The notes under the pieces were generated by a model. That model did not search any database. It was not told where the DNA came from and saw only the letters and a program-made list of their open reading frames with translations. Source: Bin87 sp965219925 (GTDB lineage Bacteria; Chloroflexota; Dehalococcoidia; Lucifugimonadales; UBA3495). From it: 64,000 bases of DNA. The stretch lies in NCBI GenBank assembly GCA_965219925.1, contig OZ244795.1:2356001-2420000 (forward strand), written 5' to 3'. Of this stretch, positions 1 through 8,506 are shown one piece after another (positions within the stretch are counted from its first letter, which is position 1; the number at the start of each line of letters is the position of its first letter). The translations under genes were made by a program, and so were the position numbers.

Positions 1-10
1 CGATATTGAA

Positions 11-406
11 TCACGCAAACAGGTCATCTTCCTCCCGCGGCACCGGCAATGCTGCCCAGCAACTGACCAAACAGGCCCGGGCCTCGCGATCCATGTCGTC
101 TTGCAATTCGGAGAAGGGATTGGGTATCCACGAGCCACTTACGTCCTCGTCATTGACTTGCCAGTCAGACGGGACCCACATCTTCCGCAGCATCTCCTCC
201 ATGTCGTGGACCCGATTGTTGTGGGTCAACAGCCTGGTAAAGGCGGAGTACTGAACGCTGCTGCTCATAATGGTGTTGAACACCTCCATAGAAATTTGGG
301 GTAAGTGGCGAGCTTGTGGGTTCAGTTTGAACCGGGGCGCACTGCGATGGTGGCAATGCAGTGATGCCCTAATTCGCAAAGTTGGTTGGATCTGGTGATT
401 GGTCAT
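11..406 (-). CDS. Small hypothetical protein downstream of nrdR
   Basis: I do not recognise this 131-residue ORF. Its ATG follows the nrdR stop codon directly (TAAATG), so it could be translated from the nrdR message. The first ~39 residues are rich in Arg, His and Pro and look less protein-like. An internal Met at 289 would give 92 residues, of which the last 60 are acidic with several Trp (WVPSDW, SWIPNP) and look like real coding sequence. No signal peptide, membrane segment or known motif is visible. The start is uncertain and the function unknown. Confidence 0.4.
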   Translation of the reverse strand: MTNHQIQPTLRIRASLHCHHRSAPRFKLNPQARHLPQISMEVFNTIMSSSVQYSAFTRLLTHNNRVHDMEEMLRKMWVPSDWQVNDEDVSGSWIPNPFSELQDDMDREARACLVSCWAALPVPREEDDLFA

Positions 407-946
407 TTACGGGCGCTCAGTCGGTCGGTTGCGGCGAGTGGGCGATTGTCGGCGCGACCGGCGTGTCTCGACCGCGGCCAGCCCGACCAACGGTTCGGGT
501 TGGCCGAGCTGGAAGGATCTGGCCTGTTCCTCGAAGTCGGCGGCATTCTGAAAGTCGTAATACACCGAAGCATAGCGAACGTAGGCGACTTCATCCAGGA
601 GACGCAGACGGTCGAGTACCATCAATCCGAGGTCGCGGGACTTGACTACGCCGCTACCGGAACGCTGCAATTCTGCCTCGATGTCATCTGCCATTTTGTC
701 GATGTCCCGTCGTGGAATGGGTCTGCGCGTGCAGGCCATGTTGATTCCAGCCAGCAGCTTGTCGCGGCTGAACTCCTGGCGGCGGCCGTCGCGTTTATCT
801 ACCTGCAGCGCGGTCATCCTGACGACTTCGATCGTAGTGAACCGGTTGTTGCATGCTTGGCATTCACGGCGGCGGCGAATGCCGATTTCAGTATCGCGGG
901 AATCGGTGACCTTGCTTTGGGTTTCTTCACAATAAGGACATTTCAT
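407..946 (-). CDS. nrdR: Transcriptional repressor NrdR
   Basis: NrdR is the zinc-ribbon/ATP-cone repressor that senses (d)ATP and controls ribonucleotide reductase genes. The N-terminal zinc ribbon has Cys pairs at about residues 3/6 and 29/32, followed by the usual Arg-rich stretch (RRRREC). An ATP-cone domain occupies about residues 49-139 (RRQEFSRDKLLAGI; DEVAYVRYASVYYDF). The family is usually near 150 residues. This protein is 179 because of an Arg-rich tail after the ATP cone. It lies downstream of ftsZ on the same strand, across a ~300-bp gap that contains a terminator and two NrdR-box-like palindromes. No ribonucleotide reductase gene is in view. Confidence 0.96.
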   Translation of the reverse strand: MKCPYCEETQSKVTDSRDTEIGIRRRRECQACNNRFTTIEVVRMTALQVDKRDGRRQEFSRDKLLAGINMACTRRPIPRRDIDKMADDIEAELQRSGSGVVKSRDLGLMVLDRLRLLDEVAYVRYASVYYDFQNAADFEEQARSFQLGQPEPLVGLAAVETRRSRRQSPTRRNRPTERP

Positions 947-992
947 TTGCAGGTCCGATGTTTGGTCGATTTTTCAAACATTTTTTGTAAAT

Positions 993-1037
993 AGCATATA
1001 TTGTGCTTGTGGCCAATAATACTACAATTTGTTGTGG
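993..1037. promoter_or_regulatory. Pair of NrdR-box-like palindromes
   Basis: Two AT-rich imperfect palindromes lie in the nrdR upstream region. One is at 993-1007 (AGCATATATTGTGCT) and the other at 1022-1037 (core ACAA....TTGT). Their centres are about 30 bp apart, close to three helical turns, which is a known spacing for paired NrdR boxes. Their position about 50-90 bp upstream of the nrdR start suggests autoregulation. The second box fits the consensus only loosely. Confidence 0.4.
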
Positions 1038-1189
1038 GTGGAAATATAACATGGGCTGACATTGTACTGTCAATTTGAACGAGGATGCAGATTTACAGCA
1101 ATTTTAGTCAATCTTGCAGCGCCTGACCACGGCTCTCACCGATGATTGGCAAAGGTTGAAGATTACGCGCCGATTTAACGCCGTCTCAC

Positions 1190-1226
1190 GAAAACGGCCC
1201 CCTCTCCGATTTGGAAAGGGGGCCGT
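1190..1226 (-). terminator. Rho-independent terminator of ftsZ
   Basis: A stem of about ten base pairs (ACGGCCCCCT with AGGGGGCCGT) lies just past the ftsZ stop. Read on the minus strand it is followed by TTTT. This matches an intrinsic terminator that would separate ftsZ from nrdR. Confidence 0.8.
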
Positions 1227-1248
1227 AACCCGGGGGTTAAACGCGCGT

Positions 1249-2391
1249 TTAGCGGTAGAATCCCCGGCGGTTTTGCCGATGCTGGAGGAAAGTCGGCAAA
1301 TCGTAATCGCGACGGTCTGGAACATCCATTTCGCCGAGCAGTTTCGATATGTCGTCTTCCGCCTGAGGCGAATCCAACGGGAAATCGGCAGCAACCATGG
1401 TCATCTTCACTTCGTCGTCTAACCGGGGGTCCCGACTGGTTCCGAAGATGATATTGGCATCGGGGTCTGCCAGGTCTTCGACCACAGCGGCCGCCTCCTG
1501 CACTTCCTGGAGCGACAAATTGTTGCCTCCCGTGAGTACGAACAAGATGCGACGGGAGCCTTCGAGCGAGATGTCCAGCAGGGGGCTCTCCGTACACTGT
1601 CGGGCCGCTTCTTTAGCCCGGCCCTGACCCCGGCCCCGGCCTATGGCCAGCCACGCCTGGCCGGCCCCGGTGAGGATGGTTTTGACGTCGGCGAAGTCCA
1701 CGTTGATTTCCCCGGGGACGGTAACCACCTCTGCGATGGCCGTGATGCCCTGATGCAGTACCGAGTCCGCCAATTTCAGGGCGTCTTCCCACGAGTACGA
1801 ATCTGATTGTTCGTCGTTCAAAGCCAGCAGGCGGTCGTTGGGGATTACGATCATCGTATCCACGTGATCGCGCAACCGCTCCAGGCCTTCCTCAGCATTT
1901 CGCCGGCGCGTCTGGGCTTCAAATCCGAAGGGTCGGCTCACCACCGCGATGGTTAGCGCTCCGCTTTCCTTGGCGATCTGGGCGACCACGGGCGCCGCTC
2001 CCGTGCCGGTTCCTCCACCCATACCGACCGCAAGGAAAACCATGTCGGATCCGCGAACCGCCTGTTCAATGTCACCGCGGGATTCTTCTGCAGCCTGGCG
2101 TCCCAATTCCGGTTGAGAGCCGGCTCCCAAGCCGCGGGTGAGATTTCGGCCCAGGACGATACGGTAGTGCACATCGCACCGGGACAAATGCTGCGAGTCC
2201 GTATTCAAAGCGTAGTATTCGACAACGGGGAGTTTGTCTTTGTACATCCGGCTGACCGCGTTGGATCCGCCCCCGCCCACACCCAGAACCTTAATGAGTG
2301 GGACGCCGCGGCCGATTTCAGGAATCATGCCGTCGCTTTCGTCGAATCCCGTTTCGGGCTCCCAGGATGCGGAGTTGTCGGGGAAAATCAT
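1249..2391 (-). CDS. ftsZ: Cell division protein FtsZ
   Basis: FtsZ is the tubulin-like GTPase that forms the division ring. The protein is 380 residues. The nucleotide-binding motif GGGTGTG is at about 125-131, the T7-loop motif NVDFAD follows in the C-terminal domain, and the conserved tail peptide appears as DLPTFLQ, where it would bind FtsA. The start is supported by AGGAGG about ten bases upstream. The gene follows ftsA by 138 bp and ends at a strong terminator. The N-terminal ~30 residues before the first beta strand are acidic. Confidence 0.97.
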   Translation of the reverse strand: MIFPDNSASWEPETGFDESDGMIPEIGRGVPLIKVLGVGGGGSNAVSRMYKDKLPVVEYYALNTDSQHLSRCDVHYRIVLGRNLTRGLGAGSQPELGRQAAEESRGDIEQAVRGSDMVFLAVGMGGGTGTGAAPVVAQIAKESGALTIAVVSRPFGFEAQTRRRNAEEGLERLRDHVDTMIVIPNDRLLALNDEQSDSYSWEDALKLADSVLHQGITAIAEVVTVPGEINVDFADVKTILTGAGQAWLAIGRGRGQGRAKEAARQCTESPLLDISLEGSRRILFVLTGGNNLSLQEVQEAAAVVEDLADPDANIIFGTSRDPRLDDEVKMTMVAADFPLDSPQAEDDISKLLGEMDVPDRRDYDLPTFLQHRQNRRGFYR

Positions 2392-2529
2392 CGTTGTTGG
2401 TCCTCCTGGTTGGTAATTTTCTAGTGGTCGTTTGATTGGCGTATTGGTTCTGGTGAGATAGTGATCAGGTCTTTGTGGGTTAGCTGGAGCGCGACTCCAA
2501 CGTCGGCGGTTATGCAGACTGGGTTGGCG

Positions 2530-3804
2530 CTACTCCCTGCCCGATGGGCGGGAGCCGGATCGCGAGAATGGGCGGCGCAACAACGAACCGGGTGACCAGT
2601 TCCGATCTCCCTCTCCTCGAACTCGGCCCCGACCAGGCTGGTTGCGGTGCTTTACCGCCCATTGCAACACGCCCAATGCCGCTGCGTACTCTGGCTGGCG
2701 CAACGATTCGGGTAGCCCGGCGTACCACAGGGGCACTCCGATCCGAACCTGCGTCCTCAGGCCGCGGGCGGTCATTTCGGCAAATCCCGGCATTCGAGAA
2801 CCTCCACCCGTCAAAACGACACCGCCCGCCGGAGCGGTATCCATTCCGGCGTGGGATAGTTCCCGCTGAATCAGCTTCAACATCTGCAGAGACCGCAGGT
2901 ACAGTGGTTCGCAGAATTCTTGACGCTGTACGATACGCTTGGGGTGGACCTGGGTAGCCGGCATTACTATTTCTTCGTCCGGAGACAATTCCTCCGGCAG
3001 AACGTGCCCGTATTGAATCTTCAGGTCTTCTGCCATTTGAAAAGGCACTCTCATGGCAATCGCCATATCGCGGGTTAACTGATTGCCACCCATCGGTATT
3101 ACGGACGAATAGCACGGAGTGCCTTCCCGGTAACACGCGATTTTGATCGTCCCGGCGCCGATGTCGATAGTGGCGACGCCCATTTCCCTTTCATCGGCGG
3201 TGAGCGTGCCCTCTGCCGTTGCCAGGGGGTGCGATACCAATCCCTCTACGTGGATTTTGCACATCTCCAGGGCGCGGACGATGTTTCCCAGGGGAACCGA
3301 CTTGCCCCTGACGATGTGGGCTTCCAGCTGAAGCTCGTTCGTGTGCAAGCCGGTTGGATTTCCCACGCCCGAGGTCCCGTCCAGGTGGTACCGCATGGGG
3401 ATAATGTGCAGTACCTGTTCGCTTCGGCTATCAAGTTGATTCTGATAGTTTCCGGACGTTCCGTTCATCAGTGAACGGAGATGATGCTCGTTGACGGTGA
3501 GCAATTCGTTGCCGTTGCCCAGCATTTCGCGGGAATTTTCGCTGATCAAGTGATCGCCGTTGACGACGGCGAAAAAATCGTTCACCGGATTACGTCCAAC
3601 ATACCTGAAACATTCCTTCAGGCTGTCACGTATTGACTCCCGCACTTCAGCAAAATCGTCAATAGTACCTTGACGCACGCCCAATGACGGTGCCGAGCCC
3701 GTACCCAACGGTTTTAGTTCACCCTCAGATCCCAGGCGGGCCACGACGGAGAAAACCTTATTGGTACCAATATCGATTGCGGCGTAAATTGGTTCCCTTG
3801 GCAT
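2530..3804 (-). CDS. ftsA: Cell division protein FtsA
   Basis: FtsA is an actin-like ATPase that tethers FtsZ to the membrane. The actin-fold signatures are visible: phosphate-1 loop AIDIGTNKVFS near the N terminus, phosphate-2 loop IDIGAGTIKIA in the middle and the adenosine motif VVLTGGGSRMPG near residue 330. At 424 residues the length is normal. The C terminus is Arg/Ser/Gly-rich, and I cannot see the usual amphipathic membrane-targeting helix. The gene sits between rsmH and ftsZ with no ftsQ or mur genes. Confidence 0.93.
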   Translation of the reverse strand: MPREPIYAAIDIGTNKVFSVVARLGSEGELKPLGTGSAPSLGVRQGTIDDFAEVRESIRDSLKECFRYVGRNPVNDFFAVVNGDHLISENSREMLGNGNELLTVNEHHLRSLMNGTSGNYQNQLDSRSEQVLHIIPMRYHLDGTSGVGNPTGLHTNELQLEAHIVRGKSVPLGNIVRALEMCKIHVEGLVSHPLATAEGTLTADEREMGVATIDIGAGTIKIACYREGTPCYSSVIPMGGNQLTRDMAIAMRVPFQMAEDLKIQYGHVLPEELSPDEEIVMPATQVHPKRIVQRQEFCEPLYLRSLQMLKLIQRELSHAGMDTAPAGGVVLTGGGSRMPGFAEMTARGLRTQVRIGVPLWYAGLPESLRQPEYAAALGVLQWAVKHRNQPGRGRVRGEGDRNWSPGSLLRRPFSRSGSRPSGRE

Positions 3805-3912
3805 CTGCTAAATCCTTTTTGTGCAGTTCATGTAAATAGATATGTGATTCCATTTGTGGTCGTAGTCAAACGGTTTGGAGGGCTGATGCCCGAGGAGGGC
3901 AATAAACGGGCC

Positions 3913-4854
3913 TCAGATGCGTTCCACGGCTCGAAGCCTCGCGCTGCGGCTGCGGGGGTTGCCCGCGATTTCCTGGCCCGACGGGCGGACGACTCTTCGG
4001 CGCACCGCTCGCATTGTGGGAACGTGGTTACAAACGCACTCCGGGAATGCCGGGGGACAGATACAGGTGGCTGTCGCGCGGTCGATCCAAGTCTTCACAA
4101 TGCGGTCTTCAAGGCTGTGGTAACTGATGATTACGCCACGCCCTCCCGGTTCCAGCAAGCCAGTAATCACGTCCAAACCCGTGGTGAGCTGGTCCAGCTC
4201 TTGATTGGCAACTATCCGCAATGCCTGAAACGTTCTCGTAGCCGGGTGGATGCCACCACGGCGCCCTCCAACTGCTCGCCTGATTACGTCTGCCAGTTGC
4301 CCGGTGGTGGTTACAGGACGGTTGGCGACGATTGCCCGGGCGATGGCGCGGCTGCGACGTTCCTCTCCGAACTGGTAGATCAGGTCAGCCAGTTCCGACT
4401 CCTGGGTACGGTTGGCGTAGTCTGCCGCCGTGGGTCCAACGGGGTCGTAACGCATATCCAAGGGTTCGTCACTTTGAAAAGACAAGCCGTAGCCATCGAC
4501 TTCAATCTGGCGGGAAGAGAATCCCAGATCCAGCAAAACCCCGCTCACCGACGTGATGGAGAATTGCCCCGCAATTTGATCCATCTCCGCGTAACTGCCG
4601 TGGGCGAGAATCGCCCGGTTCCCGAAGCGCGTCAAGCGCTGGCGGGCAACGGCCAACGCGCGGGGGTCCCGATCAATGGCAAGCACAGTGCCGTGTGGGG
4701 AGCAAAGATCGAGTAACGCCAATGTGTGCCCGCCTTCGCCCACGGTGCCGTCGATATACGTACCGCCGGATCGAACTCCCAGATACTCCATCGTTTCGGA
4801 CACCATCACCGGAGCATGATGGATGCGGTCTTTTTCGTCCGGGTTGGTTGGCAT
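3913..4854 (-). CDS. rsmH: 16S rRNA (cytosine-1402-N4)-methyltransferase RsmH
   Basis: RsmH (MraW) uses S-adenosylmethionine to methylate N4 of C1402 of 16S rRNA. The SAM-binding motif is YIDGTVGEGGHT, followed by LAIDRDP and the family segments GVLLDLGFSSRQ, GLSFQSDEPLDMRYD, ATRTFQALRI and VISYHSLEDRIVK. I chose the ATG at 4854, ten residues before the conserved HAPVMVSE, with GGAG just upstream. The frame stays open to a GTG at 4986, which would add a poorly conserved 44-residue leader. The gene lies first in a reduced division cluster ahead of ftsA. Confidence 0.94.
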   Translation of the reverse strand: MPTNPDEKDRIHHAPVMVSETMEYLGVRSGGTYIDGTVGEGGHTLALLDLCSPHGTVLAIDRDPRALAVARQRLTRFGNRAILAHGSYAEMDQIAGQFSITSVSGVLLDLGFSSRQIEVDGYGLSFQSDEPLDMRYDPVGPTAADYANRTQESELADLIYQFGEERRSRAIARAIVANRPVTTTGQLADVIRRAVGGRRGGIHPATRTFQALRIVANQELDQLTTGLDVITGLLEPGGRGVIISYHSLEDRIVKTWIDRATATCICPPAFPECVCNHVPTMRAVRRRVVRPSGQEIAGNPRSRSARLRAVERI

Positions 4855-5325
4855 ATCTCCGTGTTCCCAGCGTACGAACCTGGCCGACGACGTAGAGTAC
4901 GTTGGTTGCTCGATTTTTGTTTCAACCAGGGTCATTGGCGCTTCTACCCAATTGGAGTCAGTTTGGATGTTACTATCGTCCAACACTCACCAAACGGAAA
5001 TTTTGATGCCCTCGTGCATGAACCGGTCCCGGAACTCAACCGCGCAAGTCAACGACAGGGCTGGCAATACCAGCCCATGCGCGCACTATTTCCATACTCG
5101 GGGGCATTTCGAGTCTGCTGGTTGCAATGTAACAAAGGCGCAGGTGACAACGCCTGCTATAAAAAGTGCGATGTTTAATGATTTTTGTAAAATACCAAAT
5201 TTGGTCTAAATTTGATGATGTGGTGGTAATTGGCGCCCACGATGGCGTGGGGGCGCTCGTCGGGCGGTTCGTGGAGCTGACTCCGGCAGCAGGCTCGCTG
5301 TGCTTGAAGATGTCAGGCGGGTCGA

Positions 5326-5502
5326 AGGGTCATTTGGTTTTCCCGGTTTTGTCATTGCGAGCGCAGCGTGGCAATCTCGTCGCCGTAGCAATGGTGATTT
5401 GCCGACGTGTGTTCAACCTCAACGAGATTGCCACGTCGCTACGCTCCTCGCAATGACAACCGAGCTGCGCTCGCAATGACATGAGGAAAACCGAAAGACC
5501 CT
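5326..5502. repeat. Inverted-repeat element with CAGGGTC-type arms
   Basis: The ends AGGGTCATTTGGTTTTCCC and its degenerate inverse (AAAACCGAAAGACCCT) enclose the shared core hairpin that begins TGTCATTGCGAG on both sides. A candidate target duplication, GGCGGGTCG, lies on both sides but is offset by two bases. The same core recurs throughout the window. This copy fills most of the gap upstream of the trigger factor gene. Confidence 0.7.
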
Positions 5503-5541
5503 GGCGGCGGGTCGTGCCAACTTCCGCCGTATCTGTGGTTG

Positions 5542-5550
5542 TGCTATACT
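5542..5550 (+). promoter_or_regulatory. Extended -10 promoter for tig-clp operon
   Basis: TGCTATACT is an extended -10 element (TGnTATACT) lying 84 bp upstream of the proposed tig start. No good -35 hexamer is seen at the usual distance, which is typical of extended -10 promoters. Confidence 0.4.
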
Positions 5551-5633
5551 CGACATCCATCCGGGCAGGCCGGCGTCGACCGCCCCTGCCCGGTGCATTT
5601 TGTGAATCATTTGCGCGCTGGAGTGAATTAGCG

Positions 5634-7061
5634 GTGAAGGTCACCAGAGACAATGCATCTCCCATCGAAGTAACCCTCACGGTTGAGATGGCCGAAGAAG
5701 ACGAAAACCCGTTCGTCGAACGGTCATATCGACGTACCGTTTCTCGAATTAATGTTCCCGGGTTTCGGCGCGGTAAAGCCCCGCGACATATCGTAGAAAG
5801 CATGATCGGCCGCACTGCGCTGGTTCAGGAAGCGCTGGAATTCCTGGTTCCTGAAACCTTGCACCAGGTTCTACAAGATCAGGACGTGGATGCTTTTGCC
5901 GAACCAAGCATCGAAATAACGGATATTGAGCCGGTTTCGTTCACGGCCACGGTCCCGCTGGAACCATCCGTTGACCTGCGAGATTACCGGACGATTCGGG
6001 TCGAGTCTGAATCAACGGAAGTCAGCGCCGAAGACGTTGATGGCGTGATTGAACGGATCCGGCAGGAACAGGCAGTGTGGGAACCGGTTGACCGCCCGGT
6101 GCAGTATGGCGACCGTCTCAACATTGACGTCAACGGGATGATTGACGAGGAAATCGTGGTGGAAGACGAGGACGTGGAGTACGTGCCTGAAGAAGAGAAT
6201 GTACTGCCGTTTCCGGGTTTCGCTCCCAACCTGATCGGAATGCAGGAAGAGGAAAACCGTGACTTTACCGTCACGATTCCGGAAGATTACCCTCGAGAAC
6301 AGTATGCTGGTAAAGAAGTGTACTTCAAGGTTGGTCTCCGGTCGGTGAAAGAGAAGAACCTCCCGGCCATCGATGACGACTTCGCCAAATCGGTTGGAGA
6401 AGGGTTTGATGATCTGGCGGCTCTCCAGGACAATATCCGCGAATCCCTGACCAATCAGGCGGAGGCGGCGGCCAGGAGCCAATTGGAACAACAAAGCCTG
6501 GAAGCCCTGTGCGAGGTTGCCATCGTTAACGCTTCGCCCATCCTGTACGAACGGGAACTGGAAGCGATGGAATCTGAGCGTGACCGCATGCTCAGGCAGC
6601 AAAGCCTGGATCTTAATACCTACCTGCGATTCCTGGGTAAGTCACTGGAAGAATTCCGCGACGAGATGCGCCCCAATGCGGAACGCAGACTCGTTGGCGG
6701 CCTGGTGATGCGCAAGCTGGCTGAAGTTGAAGGGATCGAGGTATCTGATGAAGACGTACAATCAGAGGCCGAAAGATTGCTCGGGTTGTCCAGCGAAGAA
6801 TCAGAGCCGGGCAATCTGGAAAACTTGCAGCAATTCCTGGCGCTGGATTCAACCCGTGACAGCATTCGATCGTCTTTGCACAGCAAGCTGGTAATGGACC
6901 GTTTAACGGACATTACGCTCGGGAACCTGGAAGCTGAAGCGGCTGAACCAACGGAAGAATCCGAGAGCGATGTTGATACCGAAGATGCCGATGCAGTTGA
7001 AGCAACGGATGTTGCCGACACCGACACCGCAAATGAATCCGACGACGAGCCTCAGGCCTGA
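5634..7061 (+). CDS. tig: Trigger factor
   Basis: Trigger factor is the ribosome-bound chaperone and peptidyl-prolyl isomerase for nascent chains. The ribosome-docking signature PGFRRGKAP is at about residues 42-50, followed by an FKBP-type domain (YGDRLNIDVNGM ... FPGFAPNLIGM) and the helical C-terminal chaperone arms. The reading frame is open from 5481. The GTG at 5634 is a better start because GGAG lies ten bases upstream and the alternative leader comes from a repeat element. The product is 475 residues with a long acidic Glu/Asp/Ala tail. It is the first gene of the tig-clpP1-clpP2-clpX operon. Confidence 0.94.
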   Translation: MKVTRDNASPIEVTLTVEMAEEDENPFVERSYRRTVSRINVPGFRRGKAPRHIVESMIGRTALVQEALEFLVPETLHQVLQDQDVDAFAEPSIEITDIEPVSFTATVPLEPSVDLRDYRTIRVESESTEVSAEDVDGVIERIRQEQAVWEPVDRPVQYGDRLNIDVNGMIDEEIVVEDEDVEYVPEEENVLPFPGFAPNLIGMQEEENRDFTVTIPEDYPREQYAGKEVYFKVGLRSVKEKNLPAIDDDFAKSVGEGFDDLAALQDNIRESLTNQAEAAARSQLEQQSLEALCEVAIVNASPILYERELEAMESERDRMLRQQSLDLNTYLRFLGKSLEEFRDEMRPNAERRLVGGLVMRKLAEVEGIEVSDEDVQSEAERLLGLSSEESEPGNLENLQQFLALDSTRDSIRSSLHSKLVMDRLTDITLGNLEAEAAEPTEESESDVDTEDADAVEATDVADTDTANESDDEPQA

Positions 7062-7098
7062 ATCGTACTTGCACTCTTACTCAGGAGACCTACCCGCA

Positions 7099-7746
7099 AT
7101 GTTGCAACTCCCCAATAACTCGGGACCTGTGTTGCCCAGCAATGTGCTACCGGGAATCATCCGACCTACCCAGGAAGGCGAACGTGCTTTCAACCCGTAT
7201 TCCCTTTTGCTCCAGGCCAGAATCATCTACCTTGGAACCCAGGTTGACGACGATGTTTCCAACGCCATCGTGTCGCTTTTGTTGTATTTGGGATGGGAAA
7301 ACCCTGAGGAAGACATCCACCTGTACATTAACTCGCCTGGCGGGTCGGTTCTGGATGGAATGGCGATCTACGACACCATGCAGCTTATCAAACCGGACGT
7401 GTCCACCGTTTGCATCGGCAAAGCGGCCAGCATGGGAGCTGTTTTGTTGTCCGGTGGAGCGAAAGGCAAACGGTACTGCACACGCAATTCCACCGTACTT
7501 ATTCACCAGGTGATGGGAGGCATTCAAGGTTCCGCATCGGATATCGAAATCACCGCGCAAGAGATTTTGCGTTTGCGCCAGCGGTTGAATACCATCTTGT
7601 CTGAAAATTGTGATCAACCTTTCGACAAAGTGTCGCGAGATTCCGACCGGGACTTCTGGATGGACGCCGAGACTGCCGTCGAATACGGAATTGTCGACCA
7701 TGTTTTAACCGAACTTCCAGACATTTTTACTCGGTCCGCAGCTTGA
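7099..7746 (+). CDS. clpP: ATP-dependent Clp protease proteolytic subunit (copy 1)
   Basis: ClpP is the serine peptidase that forms the tetradecameric chamber paired with ClpX. The catalytic Ser is near residue 111 (GKAASMGA), His near 136 (LIHQV) and Asp near 185 (RDSDRDFW), so the triad is complete. I chose the ATG at 7099 because AGGAG lies 11 bases upstream. The longer frame from 6970 overlaps tig. The product is 215 residues with a short N-terminal region before the core. A second clpP follows 51 bp downstream. Confidence 0.96.
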   Translation: MLQLPNNSGPVLPSNVLPGIIRPTQEGERAFNPYSLLLQARIIYLGTQVDDDVSNAIVSLLLYLGWENPEEDIHLYINSPGGSVLDGMAIYDTMQLIKPDVSTVCIGKAASMGAVLLSGGAKGKRYCTRNSTVLIHQVMGGIQGSASDIEITAQEILRLRQRLNTILSENCDQPFDKVSRDSDRDFWMDAETAVEYGIVDHVLTELPDIFTRSAA

Positions 7747-7797
7747 TCAAACCCTCTATAAATCGGCACTCAATCGCGCCCAGAACAGGAGACCGGA

Positions 7798-8448
7798 ATG
7801 GCCGCTCCCTTTGAAGATTCGCCCTTACTGCAACCTACCAACATCGTCCCCATGGTCATTGAAACAGGACCCAGGGGGGAGCGTGCGTTCGATATCTACT
7901 CGTTGTTGCTCCGCGAGCGCATTATCTACCTCGGCACTCCGATTACTGACCAGGTGGCTAACGTAATCATCGCCCAATTGCTTTATCTGGAACGGGAAGA
8001 TCGCGATCGGGACATCAGCCTGTACATCAATAGCCCTGGCGGTTACATCGCGTCGGGGTTGGCTATTCTCGACACGATTAATCTGATAAACTCGCAAGTA
8101 TCGACGATTTGTGTCGGAACTGCCGCCAGCATGGCCACGATCCTGTTGTCAGGTGGGGCCAAAGGGAAACGGTATTGCCTGCCCAACTCCACCATACACA
8201 TGCATCAACCCAACGTGGGGAGTTTCCAGGGTCAAGCCGCGGATATCGAAATTCAGGCCAAAGAAATCGTGCGCCTGAAAGAGCGTTTGAATGACATTCT
8301 GGCCATCGCTACCGGCCAACCTATCGAGAAAATTACCGACGACACCGATCGGGACTTTTTCTTGACTGCCGACGAAGCGATTGAGTACGGTATCGTGGAT
8401 GAAATACTCGGATTGAAAACTGAAGAGACCGAGGCCGAAGCAGCGTAG
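7798..8448 (+). CDS. clpP: ATP-dependent Clp protease proteolytic subunit (copy 2)
   Basis: This is a second ClpP of 216 residues, tandem to the first and about equally long. The triad is intact: Ser 111 (GTAASMAT), His 136 (IHMHQP) and Asp near 186 (DDTDRDFF). The nucleophile motif has Thr before AAS and Ala in place of the usual Gly after Met, so it differs from copy 1 at the active-site edge. The start is preceded by AGGAG. Tandem clpP pairs can make mixed rings in some bacteria. Whether these do is not shown by sequence. Confidence 0.96.
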   Translation: MAAPFEDSPLLQPTNIVPMVIETGPRGERAFDIYSLLLRERIIYLGTPITDQVANVIIAQLLYLEREDRDRDISLYINSPGGYIASGLAILDTINLINSQVSTICVGTAASMATILLSGGAKGKRYCLPNSTIHMHQPNVGSFQGQAADIEIQAKEIVRLKERLNDILAIATGQPIEKITDDTDRDFFLTADEAIEYGIVDEILGLKTEETEAEAA

Positions 8449-8506
8449 ATGCAAGAGTTTCTAACCGAAGCAGTACCTTCCGAAACAGTACCTTGGCCCG
8501 CAACAA

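Noticed and set aside
3844..4716. Long plus-strand ORF (290 residues)
   Set aside because: It lies fully antisense to rsmH, whose motifs are unmistakable, and has no recognisable protein features.
5481..5633. N-terminal extension of trigger factor
   Set aside because: The extra 51 residues come partly from a repeat element; GTG at 5634 has GGAG ten bases upstream and directly precedes the conserved domain.
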